Source of the DNA: Thiodiazotropha sp040506775
Lineage (GTDB): Bacteria; Pseudomonadota; Gammaproteobacteria; Chromatiales; Chromatiaceae
Length of the DNA: 64,000 nt
Direction of reading: 5' to 3'
Assembly: GCA_040506775.1 (NCBI GenBank)
Contig: JBEVWC010000003.1
Coordinates: 124,001-188,000 of the forward strand
Positions 42,583-52,444 of the stretch are shown piece after piece. Numbering within the stretch: the stretch's first letter is position 1; every line of letters begins with the position of its first letter. The position numbers and the translations under genes are program-made. Below the pieces are notes generated by a model. The model saw only the letters and a list, made by a program, of their open reading frames with translations. It did not search any database and was not told the DNA's origin.

Positions 42583-42600
42583 ATTCCAATTTACGGCCTG

Positions 42601-43389
42601 CTAATCCCCATCGAACATGCGACCCAGACCTCCCAGTACGGAGCCTTCGCCTTTGTCACTGCCACCGGAAGACGGGGCATTGGCGATGATCCGGTCCGCC
42701 ATACGACTGAACGGCAGGCTTTGCAACCAGACGGTGCCATGCCCTTTCAGGGTGGCGAGAAAAAGCCCCTCACCGCCGAATACCATCGACTTCAGATTGC
42801 CCGCCCGCTGGATGTCGTAATCGATGCCATCTGTAAACCCGACCAGGCAGCCGGTATCGACTCTCAGGGTCTGACCCGTGAGTTTCTTCTCCACAATCGT
42901 GCCCCCCGCCTGGATGAACGCCATGCCATCGCCCTCCAGGGTCTGCAGGATAAACCCCTCCCCGCCGAACAGACCTGTGCCGAGTCTTCGATTGAAGGCG
43001 ATATCCACCTTGGTGCCAAGCGCTGCGCACAGGAAGGCATCTTTCTGACAGGTGATCTTGTTACCCAGCAAGGCCATGTTGAGGGGCACGATATTGCCCG
43101 GATAGGGGGCCGAAAACGAGACTCGCTGTTTTCCGGAACCCTGATTGGTGAAATGGGTGGTGAAGATCGACTCACCGGTAAACATGCGTTTGCCCGCGGA
43201 AAACAGCTTGCCCATCATCCCCTGATCCGGATCGGAGCCATCCCCCATCTTGGTCTCGAATACGATCCCCTCTTCCATGTAGGTCATTGCGCCGGCTTCC
43301 GCGACCACGGTCTCACCCGGATCGAGTTCCACCTCGACCAGCTGCATCTCAGCACCAAGGATTTCGTAATCCACTTCATGACAACGCAT
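42601..43389 (-). CDS. TIGR00266/AIM24-family protein
   Basis: 262 residues from the ATG at 43389 (GGAG 8 bases upstream; a TTG two codons earlier is in frame). Beta-rich AIM24 fold: ETVVAEAGAMTYMEEGIVFET, GESIFTTHFTNQGSG, GFILQTLEGDGMAFIQAGG, and a DTGCLVGFTDGIDYDI segment. No enzymatic role is known for this widely distributed family. The C-terminus is Gly/Ser-rich. Confidence 0.92.
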   Translation of the reverse strand: MRCHEVDYEILGAEMQLVEVELDPGETVVAEAGAMTYMEEGIVFETKMGDGSDPDQGMMGKLFSAGKRMFTGESIFTTHFTNQGSGKQRVSFSAPYPGNIVPLNMALLGNKITCQKDAFLCAALGTKVDIAFNRRLGTGLFGGEGFILQTLEGDGMAFIQAGGTIVEKKLTGQTLRVDTGCLVGFTDGIDYDIQRAGNLKSMVFGGEGLFLATLKGHGTVWLQSLPFSRMADRIIANAPSSGGSDKGEGSVLGGLGRMFDGD

Positions 43390-43455
43390 GCGCAATGCTC
43401 CTTTTCGTATCAGTAATTCATGATGACCGCTTTCACCGGTCTGTCCCAGGGTCTG

Positions 43456-44340
43456 TCAGGGATTCTCACCCTGTTCAGCATAGGACTTGTAAAATTGCAG
43501 CGCGGCACGACCGCTCTTGGTCCCGCCGCGCGCCATGGCGAACTGCTTCGCCAAGACATGCAGGGTTTCCCGGTCACCGGCATAGTCCGCAAAATAGTGA
43601 TCGATCAGTCTGAGATACTCCTCCCAGTTGACCGGGTAGAAGGAGAGCCAGAGTCCGAAGCGATCGGACAGGGCCAGTTTCTCTTCGATGGTGTCACCCA
43701 GGTGCAGATCACGGCCGACCAGCACCGCTTCCTGGTTTTCCGCCATGGATTCCGGCAGCAGATGACGTCGGTTGGAGGTGGCGTAGATCAGCACATTGGA
43801 TGCGGGCGCCTCGATGGAACCGTCCAGCACACTTTTCAGGGCCCGGTACGAGGCGTCTCCCTGCTCAAAGGTCATATCGTCACAAAACACGATGAATGAC
43901 TGGTTGAGGATGCGGATCTCATCGACGATCTCCGGCAGTTCCACCAGGTCGTTGCGATCGATCTGAATCAGCCGCAGTCCCCGGTGCTTGTAGGCATTGA
44001 GTATGCCCTTGATCAGGGATGACTTGCCGGTGCCGCGTGAGCCCCACAGGAGGGCATTGTTGGCACCGGATCCGTTCAGAAAGCGCTCGGTATTCCGCAC
44101 CAGCTGTTGCTTCTGTTCATCGATACCGACCAGTTGCTCCAGGGTGATCGGATCGACATGTGAGATACCGCGCAGGTATCCCTTACGGGGCCGCCATACC
44201 GCGGCATGAGTGGACTGCCAGTCAATCGTCAAGGTGGTTACCCCAATCCGTGTAAAACAGCTGTTGACTATATCGCCTTCAGATTGCAGCGCAACCCGGG
44301 CGGGTGTTGGATGCCCTTGCACGGCGAGGAATGTCATCAA
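43456..44340 (-). CDS. DUF815-family AAA ATPase
   Basis: 294 residues (start uncertain; the first 35-40 residues may be untranslated). Walker A is LLWGSRGTGKSSLIKGILN, Walker B is SFIVFCDDMTFEQGD, and NVLIYATSNRRHLLPESM forms sensor 1. The family is uncharacterised; most members are around 280-290 residues. It converges neither with a clear operon nor with a known partner; its only same-strand neighbour is the AIM24-family gene 66 bp downstream. Confidence 0.9.
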   Translation of the reverse strand: MMTFLAVQGHPTPARVALQSEGDIVNSCFTRIGVTTLTIDWQSTHAAVWRPRKGYLRGISHVDPITLEQLVGIDEQKQQLVRNTERFLNGSGANNALLWGSRGTGKSSLIKGILNAYKHRGLRLIQIDRNDLVELPEIVDEIRILNQSFIVFCDDMTFEQGDASYRALKSVLDGSIEAPASNVLIYATSNRRHLLPESMAENQEAVLVGRDLHLGDTIEEKLALSDRFGLWLSFYPVNWEEYLRLIDHYFADYAGDRETLHVLAKQFAMARGGTKSGRAALQFYKSYAEQGENP

Positions 44341-44402
44341 CCGGTCATCCTGCGCCGGTTAAAATCGCAACTGTTCTGCAACTTCGCTCCATACCTCGTC
44401 GC

Positions 44403-44639
44403 ATGCTCCTGAAATGGCTCTACCTGATGCTCGGCGCACTCAGTATCCTGGCCGGCCTGGTCACCTTTTGGCTGCCGGTGCCCATCGGAGTACCGCTGAT
44501 GCTGATCGGGACACCGGTGATCATGCGACACTCACCCAGAGGCCGGCGCTGGATCATGCGGTTACTGAAACCCTTTCCCAAACTGAAACGTCAAATCCGC
44601 AGGCAGGAACAACGGATAAAGCGGAATCTTGATCGCTGA
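44403..44639 (+). CDS. Small inner-membrane protein, two helices
   Basis: 78 residues from the ATG at 44403. Two membrane segments (LKWLYLMLGALSILAGLVTFW and IGVPLMLIGTPVI) are followed by a strongly basic cytoplasmic tail (LKPFPKLKRQIRRQEQRIKRN). It resembles PGPGW/YbaN-type small membrane proteins, and a tighter assignment is not possible from sequence alone. Divergent from the DUF815 gene. Confidence 0.65.
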   Translation: MLLKWLYLMLGALSILAGLVTFWLPVPIGVPLMLIGTPVIMRHSPRGRRWIMRLLKPFPKLKRQIRRQEQRIKRNLDR

Positions 44640-44767
44640 GGAGGCAAGCGCTCAGTGTCGGTGTACAGGGAAGTGCCTGACAACCGGTTCGAGACTTCAC
44701 CTGAGGAAGGCTTGAGCGGTGATCCCCCGAGGCTCCCTGAATGGCACGGATTCAGTCACCAGGCTGA

Positions 44768-46183
44768 CTAGGATTCCGCGACCACCACCTGGTTTCGGCC
44801 CTGATCCTTGGCCGCATAGAGGGCATCGTCGGCGCGCTTGAGACAGGTATCCAGGGGTTCTCCGGCACGATACAGGGTGACACCGAAACTGGCCGTGACA
44901 TGCAGATGTTTACCCTCAACCACGATTTCGTTCTCGGCCAGATCCCGGCACAGCCGTTCGGCGAGGGCGGCGGCTTCTTTCAACTGGGTCTCAGGAGAAA
45001 GAATCAGGAATTCCTCACCTCCCCAGCGAGCCAGTTCATCCGCTTCACGAATATGCCTGCGTAATTGATCCACGGTATGCTTGAGTACCTTGTCGCCTAC
45101 ATCGTGGCCATAGTTGTCATTCACCTGTTTGAAGTGGTCAATGTCAGTGAGGATCATGCAGAATCCATGGCCCCAGCGCTCGGTCTGGGAGATCATCTGT
45201 TCCAGGCGCTTGCTCATGGCACGACGGTTAAGCACCCCGGTCAGGTAATCGATTCGCGAGGTTTCCTCGAGCATCCGCTCCACATGCTTGCGCTCGACGA
45301 TCTCCTGCAACAGTTTTTCATTGGCCTGGACCAGTTCCGTGGTGCGCGCCTCGACCCGCTGCTCCAACTCATCATGGGCCTTGCGCAGGGCGCTTTGACT
45401 CAGATCGACCTGCTGTTTCTCGATCTCCAGACGCTGTGACATCTGACTGAATGCGGTTGCCAATTGATCCAGCTCATCGCCCCTTGCCGCCTCGCTGTCC
45501 AGGCTTCGGGCCGGAGCCAGCAAGGCAAAACGGGTGGCCAGCTCTGTAATGCGGCGGGTCATGTTTTGCGACAGCAGGCGGCTGAAGATCATTGCCAGAA
45601 TCACCGACAGGGCCAGGGACAGCATCCCGGCCAGTCGAATCTGCTCAAATTTCTTCTGCACCTCGTCTGCGCGCATATCAATTCCGACCAGGTAATCATC
45701 CTTTCCCTGTTGCAGTGGGGAATACCCGGAGAGGAAATATCCCCAGCGGTCACTTGTGATGTTGCGATCAACGGAAGGACGCAGAAAACCCTCCATCAGC
45801 TTGGGCAGATTCGGCGTGTAGGGCTCACCCGGTGAAGCCGGCTCCTGGATGTCGGAATCGAGCACGAACACCGCCCGGTCGTCCACCTTGCGCATCACGT
45901 AGATGAATGCAATATCCGGATTGGCCTTCACGTATTCCCGCAGCAGGGTTACGTTCTGCTGGTAACTCGGCGTTTTCATGTCCGCAGCTGTGCGAATGGC
46001 ATCCAGATCGCTGCCCGAGAATCCCTGGCTGATCAGGGCCGCGCTGTTTTTCAGGCGTGACCGCAGGGCCTCCATCAGACTGTCCACTGCACTGTGGTAG
46101 AAGTAGCTGCCGACACTTCCGGAGACCAGGATGATGGCCGCGAAATGGCTGAGGAAGATTTTGGTCTGGATGGTCAGTCTCAT
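44768..46183 (-). CDS. Membrane diguanylate cyclase (HAMP-GGDEF)
   Basis: 471 residues from the ATG at 46183. An N-terminal membrane helix, a periplasmic sensor segment (GSDLDAIRTAADMKTPSYQQN and nearby), a second helix (LSLALSVILAMIFSRLLS), a HAMP-like linker (RGDELDQLATAFSQMSQRLE), a coiled coil, and a C-terminal GGDEF domain with active-site GGEEF in ELARWGGEEFLIL. READ five residues earlier is an inhibitory I-site. It should make cyclic di-GMP in response to an unknown extracytoplasmic signal. Confidence 0.92.
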   Translation of the reverse strand: MRLTIQTKIFLSHFAAIILVSGSVGSYFYHSAVDSLMEALRSRLKNSAALISQGFSGSDLDAIRTAADMKTPSYQQNVTLLREYVKANPDIAFIYVMRKVDDRAVFVLDSDIQEPASPGEPYTPNLPKLMEGFLRPSVDRNITSDRWGYFLSGYSPLQQGKDDYLVGIDMRADEVQKKFEQIRLAGMLSLALSVILAMIFSRLLSQNMTRRITELATRFALLAPARSLDSEAARGDELDQLATAFSQMSQRLEIEKQQVDLSQSALRKAHDELEQRVEARTTELVQANEKLLQEIVERKHVERMLEETSRIDYLTGVLNRRAMSKRLEQMISQTERWGHGFCMILTDIDHFKQVNDNYGHDVGDKVLKHTVDQLRRHIREADELARWGGEEFLILSPETQLKEAAALAERLCRDLAENEIVVEGKHLHVTASFGVTLYRAGEPLDTCLKRADDALYAAKDQGRNQVVVAES

Positions 46184-46375
46184 AGTCGCCGCAGGATACC
46201 CAAAAAAGACCTGGAGGACCAAACCTGACTGACTATCGAAATGTGCTTCCAGTGCGGAGGGAAACCTCATGAGATCCGGAAACATGCCCGGCAGCAGGCA
46301 CGCCTCGTTGATCGATGTGCGCCTGATTGCAACGCCTGTTCCGCTGCCTATGGCGTAACTCCCGGTGCGTGTTGG

Positions 46376-48019
46376 TTAACCCTGGGCTTGAAAATTCACC
46401 CGTGGAACCGCGGCAATGAGTTTCTGGGTATAGGCGTGTTGCGGACGATTGACGATATCCTCTGTGAGCCCCTGTTCCACGATCTGCCCCTGGTACATGA
46501 CCGCGGTGCGATCGCTGACGTATTCCACCACCCCGATGTTGTGGGTGATGAACAGCAGGGTGAGCCCGCGCTGGCGGCGCAACTCCAGCAGCATCTTGAG
46601 AATCTCAGCCTGGACTGAGACATCCAGCGCGCTGGTGATCTCGTCGCAGACGATGAAAGAGGGATCCAGGGTCAATGCCCGGGCGATCCCGATACGCTGT
46701 CTCTGACCACCGGAAAACTCATGCGGATAGCGCCACAGGCTCTCCTCCTCCATCTGCACCTGTTTCAGCAGATCCCGGGCAATCTCCAGGCGCTCCTCCC
46801 GGTCCGCTCCGATACCGTGCACCTTCATCGGTTCCGTGAGGATCGCGGCGATGCTCAGGCGTGGATTCAGGGAAGAGATGGGGTCCTGGAAGATGATCTG
46901 CATGTTGCGTCGGAAACGCCTCAGTTCCGTACGTTTCAGGCGCGTGATATCGGTATTGTCGAACGCCACCTCCCCGGCGGTGGGCTCTGTCAGCCTGAGA
47001 ATGCCCCGGCCAAGGGTGGTCTTGCCACTGCCGGACTCTCCGACCAGGGCCAGGATCTCCCCCCGGGGGATCTCCAGGTCGACCCCGTCCACCGCACGCA
47101 CCTGATCCACCACCCGGCGGAACAGCCCCTTGCGCACCGGAAAGTGAATCTTCAATTGTGACAACCGGATCAGAGGCTGAGACGGTTCCTCATGGGCCAC
47201 GTGAGGTTCACGCCGGGCGAGGTTTTCCGGCAGGGCCGCGATCAGCTGGCGGGTATAGGGGTGTTCGGGTCGCTGAATTATCTGCTCTGTCGGTCCGCTC
47301 TCGACCAGTTTACCCCGCTGCATCACCCCCACCCGATCGGCGATCTCCGAGACCACGCCGAAGTCATGGGTGATGAACAGAATCGCCATCCCGGTGCGTT
47401 GCTGCAGTGCCAGCATCAGGCGCAGGATCTCCCGCTGAACCGTCACATCCAGTGCGGTGGTCGGTTCGTCGGCGATCAGCAGGTCGGGTTCACAGGCCAT
47501 GGCCATGGCGATCATCACCCGTTGTCGCTGCCCCCCCGAGAGCTGGTGCGGGTAGCTGTGAACCCGGGTCTCGGGGTCGGGCAGCTGAACGTCCCGCAGT
47601 GCCTGCATGACCCGCTCCCAGGCATCCGCTTCGGAGAGTTGCGGAAAATGCAGTCGAACCGCCTCCAGGATCTGCTCGCCGATGGTGAAGACCGGGTTGA
47701 GGGAACTCATCGGTTCCTGAAAGATCATTGCGATGCGCCCGCCCCGTACCTGGCGCATCTCCGATTCCCTGAGTGTCAGCAGATCCCGGGGTGATTCATC
47801 GGCTGTCTGAAAGCGGATCTCCCCCGAAAACCTCTCCACCGAGTAGGACGGCAGCAGGCGCATGATCGACAGGGCGGTGATCGACTTGCCGCTGCCCGAT
47901 TCGCCGACCAGACAGAAGGTTTCACCCCGTTGAATCTCAAAGCTGACTCCGTCCACCGCGCGGATCGGCTGATCACGGTGGCGAAACCAGGTCTGCAACT
48001 GTTTTACCGCCAGTAACAT
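46376..48019 (-). CDS. yejF: Microcin C/peptide ABC transporter, double ATPase YejF
   Basis: 547 residues comprising two complete ATPase domains (Walker A CLVGESGSGKSITALSIMRL and ALVGESGSGKTTLGRGILRL; signatures PHQLSGGQRQRVMIA and PHEFSGGQRQRIGIA). The gene overlaps the yejE stop by one base. It powers peptide uptake by YejABE. Confidence 0.95.
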   Translation of the reverse strand: MLLAVKQLQTWFRHRDQPIRAVDGVSFEIQRGETFCLVGESGSGKSITALSIMRLLPSYSVERFSGEIRFQTADESPRDLLTLRESEMRQVRGGRIAMIFQEPMSSLNPVFTIGEQILEAVRLHFPQLSEADAWERVMQALRDVQLPDPETRVHSYPHQLSGGQRQRVMIAMAMACEPDLLIADEPTTALDVTVQREILRLMLALQQRTGMAILFITHDFGVVSEIADRVGVMQRGKLVESGPTEQIIQRPEHPYTRQLIAALPENLARREPHVAHEEPSQPLIRLSQLKIHFPVRKGLFRRVVDQVRAVDGVDLEIPRGEILALVGESGSGKTTLGRGILRLTEPTAGEVAFDNTDITRLKRTELRRFRRNMQIIFQDPISSLNPRLSIAAILTEPMKVHGIGADREERLEIARDLLKQVQMEEESLWRYPHEFSGGQRQRIGIARALTLDPSFIVCDEITSALDVSVQAEILKMLLELRRQRGLTLLFITHNIGVVEYVSDRTAVMYQGQIVEQGLTEDIVNRPQHAYTQKLIAAVPRVNFQAQG

Positions 48020-49191
48020 CAGTTCGATTTACTCAGGTAGGGATCGATGGCATCACGCAGGGACTCACCGATCAGGTTATAGGCAAATACCGTGAAAAAG
48101 ATCGCGCCACCGGGAAACGCAGCCATCCACCAGTTGAAGCGGGAGGACTGCACCGCCTGGTTGAGCATCTCACCCCAGGAGGGGTCGTCCACCAGTCCCA
48201 GTCCAAGGAAGCTGAGGGTCGCTTCGGCGAGAATCGCCGAGGCAACACCGAAACTGGCCGCCACCAGCACCGGCCCCATGCCGTTCGGCAGCATATGCCG
48301 GAACAGGATGGAGCTCAGGGGCAAGCCTGCCGCCTCTGCGGCCTGGACGAAATCCTGCTTGCGCAAACGCAGGAACTCGGCCCGCACATAGCGCGCGAAT
48401 CCCGGCCAGCTGGTAATCCCTATGATCACCATCATGATGTACAGGCTGCGGCCGAAAAAGGCCACGAAGGTGAGCAACAGAAACAGGGTTGGAACCGCCT
48501 CGAAGATCTCCACCAGACGCATCCCGAGGATATCCACCACCCCGGAAAAATAGCCCATCAGCCCACCGATGATCACCCCGATCACCATGGCGATGCCGGT
48601 GGCGACGAAACCGATCCCCAGAGCGATCCGCGAGGCATGGATCATACGGCTGAGCACGTCGGCGCCGTTTTGCTCCGTGCCGAACCAGTGGGTGCGCTGA
48701 GCCTGTGACAGGGGAGCCTCAAGGCCGGTGTCCCCCCGGTCCCGCTGATAGTCTTTCGGTGAGTAAGGTACCGGCGCATGAATCACCCAGTCATAGGCTC
48801 CCTGTGACTGCGCTACCCGGTACTGTTCGTAGATCACCAGCTTCGGCGGTGACAGGGTGCTGTAGGCGACCAGGGCGCCACCTCCCAGGAGCAGCAGAAA
48901 CAGCAACAGCTTGCGGCCCAGGCTTAAGCGCCAGGGCAGCAACAGCAGCAAGCTGAAAAAACCGATCAGAAACAGGGCATCCACGGGTTGCAGGTATTCC
49001 ACTACCGGGCTGGACACCTCACCGTTTTGACTCAGCAACAAGGGAAAGCTGCTCGCAAGAAAAGGCGCGAAAACCCCCACCAGCGCCAGCACCGCCACCC
49101 AGGCAAGGCCCAGGCGTGCCCCCCAGCGCAGGAAGGTCTGGCCCAGGATGCGCCGCCAGTAACTCTGTCCCGGATTCACCCGCTCACTCAT
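48019..49191 (-). CDS. yejE: Peptide ABC transporter permease YejE
   Basis: 390 residues from the ATG at 49191, which overlaps the yejB stop (ATGAGTGA). DppC-like permease with an N-terminal helix, additional helices near residues 60-120, and the EAA loop FLRLRKQDFVQAAEAAGLPLSSILFRHMLPN. E. coli YejE is about 341 residues, so this one is longer by some 50 residues in the N-terminal third. Confidence 0.93.
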   Translation of the reverse strand: MSERVNPGQSYWRRILGQTFLRWGARLGLAWVAVLALVGVFAPFLASSFPLLLSQNGEVSSPVVEYLQPVDALFLIGFFSLLLLLPWRLSLGRKLLLFLLLLGGGALVAYSTLSPPKLVIYEQYRVAQSQGAYDWVIHAPVPYSPKDYQRDRGDTGLEAPLSQAQRTHWFGTEQNGADVLSRMIHASRIALGIGFVATGIAMVIGVIIGGLMGYFSGVVDILGMRLVEIFEAVPTLFLLLTFVAFFGRSLYIMMVIIGITSWPGFARYVRAEFLRLRKQDFVQAAEAAGLPLSSILFRHMLPNGMGPVLVAASFGVASAILAEATLSFLGLGLVDDPSWGEMLNQAVQSSRFNWWMAAFPGGAIFFTVFAYNLIGESLRDAIDPYLSKSN

Positions 49192-50569
49192 AGCTGATCC
49201 TCGGATCCGCCAGGGCATACAGCAGATCGGCCAGCAGATATCCCAACAGGGTCAGCAGGCCACCGATCAGGGTGATGGAGAGTACCAGTTCCCGGTCCCG
49301 GGTCTGCACCGCCTCCACCGCCAGCTTGCCCATGCCTTCGATACTGAAGATGCTCTCGACGATCACCGAGCCGGCCAGCAGGCTGGGCAACAGGCTCGCG
49401 GCCACGGTGATCAGCGGCAGCAGGCTGTTGCGGAACACATGACGCCAGAGCACGGCGGATTCGGCCAACCCCTTGGCCCGGGCGGTGCGTGCGTAGTCGG
49501 AGAGCAGGTTCTCCAGGACCGAGGTGCGGGTCAGTTTGGCGAGTCCCGCAAAGCCGCCGTAGGAGAGACACAGCACCGGCAGCAGCAGGTGCCAGAGACG
49601 GTCGACCAGAAACCCCCGCAGCCACTCCCCGGACATCAGCGGCAGGGCGATCAGCACCCCGACCAGGATTGCGGTACACCCAAAACCGAGCTGCCGCAGC
49701 AATCGATAGTCCGTGCTCGCCAGCCAGCCCGCAAGCAGTGCAAAGGTCATCGGCATCAACACCCACAGCAGGGTCGAACGACCGGATTCCGGCAACGCCT
49801 GGACCATCATCATCCCCAGGCCTCCCCAGCACAACGCCAGAAAGCCCACCCGCACCCAGGTTCGTCCGAGTCGGCCGATCGCGCCGAACAGGCCCAGGGA
49901 CAAAACCACACAGAGGAACAGCAACCCCAGGTCCCAGAGGCTTGACCAGTGGGGCATAAACACCTCGTCGAGCATCTGCCGGTCACTCAAACCCGCGGTG
50001 GGAAACCAGTGCCAATACTGCTGGTTGGCGAAAAAGCCGATCATCAGCACCCCTGCCAGCATGGTCGGCACCGACCAGAGTCCGAGCATAACAATGCCGC
50101 TGCTGACATCGAAAGAGCGACCCCGCTCCACCGCGGCGCGCACCCCGATCAGCAAGGCCAGCATATAGACCACCGGAATACTCAGCACATTCAGCAGTAC
50201 CGTGATCGGCACCCGTTCCGCCAGCAGGTCGGTAACCGGACGGCCATAGCGAAAACTGCGCCCGAAGTCGGACCCCTTGCTGAAGGAAAAACCACTCAGG
50301 CGGTTCTCTTCGTCAAACGTGAAACCGATAGGAGAAACATTGTTGAGCCAGCGCAGGTACTGCATATAGGCGGGATCATCCAGACCGTAGAGCCGATTGT
50401 AATAGGCCTCGATCTCCTTCTTCGCCTCCGGATCCAGATTCTGGCCCTCCACCAGGCTCTGGGCACTGATGCCCCCTGGTGAAGAGGCCATCACCACGAA
50501 CACCACCAGGGTGATGCCCAGCAGAGTGGGCAGCATCAGCAACAGGCGTCGAATCAGGTAGGTCAGCAT
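49184..50569 (-). CDS. yejB: Peptide ABC transporter permease YejB, enlarged
   Basis: 461 residues against about 364 in E. coli. N-terminal LIRRLLLMLPTLLGITLVVFVVM and the EAA loop LSDYARTARAKGLAESAVLWRHVFRN are conserved. An extra segment of roughly 100 residues, residues about 210-310, carries three or four extra hydrophobic helices (LWDLGLLFLCVVLSLGLFGAIG, VGFLALCWGGLGMMMV, LLWVLMPMTFALLAGWL). The order yejA-B-E-F is intact. Confidence 0.93.
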   Translation of the reverse strand: MLTYLIRRLLLMLPTLLGITLVVFVVMASSPGGISAQSLVEGQNLDPEAKKEIEAYYNRLYGLDDPAYMQYLRWLNNVSPIGFTFDEENRLSGFSFSKGSDFGRSFRYGRPVTDLLAERVPITVLLNVLSIPVVYMLALLIGVRAAVERGRSFDVSSGIVMLGLWSVPTMLAGVLMIGFFANQQYWHWFPTAGLSDRQMLDEVFMPHWSSLWDLGLLFLCVVLSLGLFGAIGRLGRTWVRVGFLALCWGGLGMMMVQALPESGRSTLLWVLMPMTFALLAGWLASTDYRLLRQLGFGCTAILVGVLIALPLMSGEWLRGFLVDRLWHLLLPVLCLSYGGFAGLAKLTRTSVLENLLSDYARTARAKGLAESAVLWRHVFRNSLLPLITVAASLLPSLLAGSVIVESIFSIEGMGKLAVEAVQTRDRELVLSITLIGGLLTLLGYLLADLLYALADPRISYE

Positions 50570-50572
50570 GGG

Positions 50573-52444
50573 TTACTGGTCGTAACGCTGTTCCGCTTTG
50601 GGCACATAGGTCTCGATCGGCAGAGTCCCCAGGTTCAGACCCACCTTGGTCGATACCAGGTTGCGGATGCGCCGATCGATGAACACCAGGCTCTTGCGGC
50701 GCATCAGGAAGGTATACGGTTGATCCTCATAGAGCAGCCGTTCCGCCGCCTGCCACAGGGGCATGCGCTCGTCCTCGTCCACCGTGGCCCGCGCTTCGTC
50801 GATCAGGCGGTCCAGCTCAGGATTGCGGTAATCGGTGAAGTTGTTACCGCCATCCTCGATCTGGCTGCTGTGAAACATCTGATAGAGGTCGGTCTCCAGA
50901 CCGCTGGTCCAGCCCAGGGTGATGGCATCGAAATCCCGTTTCTTGATCAGGTCGAGCATCACCGACCATTCGGTGGGCTTGGGCTGCAACAGAATCCCCG
51001 CCCGGGCCAACAGGTCCTTGATGAACAGCACCATGCGGCTGGTGTCCTCGTTGCCCTGAAAGTAGACCAGTTCGAATTCGAATGAGCGCCCCTCCTGATC
51101 CTCGAGAATGCCATCGCCATTGCGGTCCGCATAACCCGCCTCTTCGAGCAGGGCCATGGCGCGGTCCGGTTCATAGGGCCTGGGTTCAAGACCGGGATTG
51201 TGCTGCTTGCTGGTGTAGTTGAACGGGCTCACAGCGACCTGTGCATAGCCCAGAAAGATTTCGTCGACGATCCGTGCACGGTCGATCAGCAGGGTCATCG
51301 CCTGGCGCACCCGTACATCAGCGAAACGGGTCGGGGCGTCGACCTTACGCTGGTTCCAGCCAATATAGTTGTAACCCGCTACCGGACTCATGTACTCCCA
51401 GTGCTGAGCCTTCTTACCCAGATCCGGATCCTCAGCCAACTGTTGATACTCCCGGGGACGCGAGCTGTAGGTATCAATATCACCGTTGCGAAAGGTGGTG
51501 AGGCGCGCGCTGTCGTTTTCGATGATCCGCCAGATCAGACGTTCATAGGCCGGTTGGATCGGACCCCAGTAGCGGGGATTACGATGCAGTTCCACCCCAC
51601 CCTGGTCCGGTGACCAGTTCTTGGGATCCTCCAGCCGATAGGGTCCCGAACCGAGCAACAGACCCTTCGACTGATTGTAGGTGTTGGGTTCCTTGAGGTA
51701 TGGCTCATAGAAATGCCTGGGCATCACTGCCATACCGCCGGCGAGGGACAGGGCATTGAAATAGGGTTCGGCAAACTGAAAGCGGACCGTGAGAGGATCC
51801 AGCGCCTCCACCGACTCGATCTTGGAATAGTAGGCGCGTTCCCGGGGCGCCTGGATTTCCGGGGTCATTATGAACTGAAAGGTGAACGCCACATCATCGG
51901 CGGTCAGAGGCTGGCCATCGGAGAATTGCAGGCCATCCCGAAGCTTGAAGACAAAGGTCAGCCCATCCTCGCTGACTTCCCAGTCCCGGGCCAGCAGTCC
52001 TTCCCACTCCAGGCTATCGGGATTACGGATCAACAGGCTCTCCAGCACATACTCCTGCACGCTCGAGGCATAGGCATCTTCTGAAATGAAGGGCGTCAGG
52101 GATTTCAGGTTATTGCCGAATGCCTGCACCAGCCAGTCACCCGATGCGTAGTCATCCCGCTGGGAGACCGCGAAGGCTCGTTGAAACGCCTGGGGAATTC
52201 CCGTGTCAACGGCTGACCCCGGGGTATCGGACAACCTTACCCCCTGATCGATGCGTACATTCATCTCGCGAAGCTGCCCACGTATCTCGCGGATATCCTG
52301 GGATTGTTCGCGCATCAACTGCTCGAGCTGGGCCATTTTCTGCCATTGACGATCCACCATGTACATGGCGAGAACAATCGTCACGAGTATCAAAATCAGT
52401 CCGCCGAAATAGAGGATATCCCGACCGTTGAGACGACGCTGCAT
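50573..52444 (-). CDS. yejA: Peptide-binding protein YejA with uncleaved N-terminal anchor
   Basis: 623 residues, family 5 solute-binding protein (GLLARDWEVSEDGLTFVFKLR, GSGPYRLED, YIGWNQRKVDAPTRFADVRV). Instead of a normal Sec signal peptide there is a membrane helix (YFGGLILILVTIVLAMYMV) followed by a coiled coil (QWQKMAQLEQLMREQSQDIREIRGQ), so the protein is probably anchored in the inner membrane and possibly oligomeric. Confidence 0.9.
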   Translation of the reverse strand: MQRRLNGRDILYFGGLILILVTIVLAMYMVDRQWQKMAQLEQLMREQSQDIREIRGQLREMNVRIDQGVRLSDTPGSAVDTGIPQAFQRAFAVSQRDDYASGDWLVQAFGNNLKSLTPFISEDAYASSVQEYVLESLLIRNPDSLEWEGLLARDWEVSEDGLTFVFKLRDGLQFSDGQPLTADDVAFTFQFIMTPEIQAPRERAYYSKIESVEALDPLTVRFQFAEPYFNALSLAGGMAVMPRHFYEPYLKEPNTYNQSKGLLLGSGPYRLEDPKNWSPDQGGVELHRNPRYWGPIQPAYERLIWRIIENDSARLTTFRNGDIDTYSSRPREYQQLAEDPDLGKKAQHWEYMSPVAGYNYIGWNQRKVDAPTRFADVRVRQAMTLLIDRARIVDEIFLGYAQVAVSPFNYTSKQHNPGLEPRPYEPDRAMALLEEAGYADRNGDGILEDQEGRSFEFELVYFQGNEDTSRMVLFIKDLLARAGILLQPKPTEWSVMLDLIKKRDFDAITLGWTSGLETDLYQMFHSSQIEDGGNNFTDYRNPELDRLIDEARATVDEDERMPLWQAAERLLYEDQPYTFLMRRKSLVFIDRRIRNLVSTKVGLNLGTLPIETYVPKAEQRYDQ

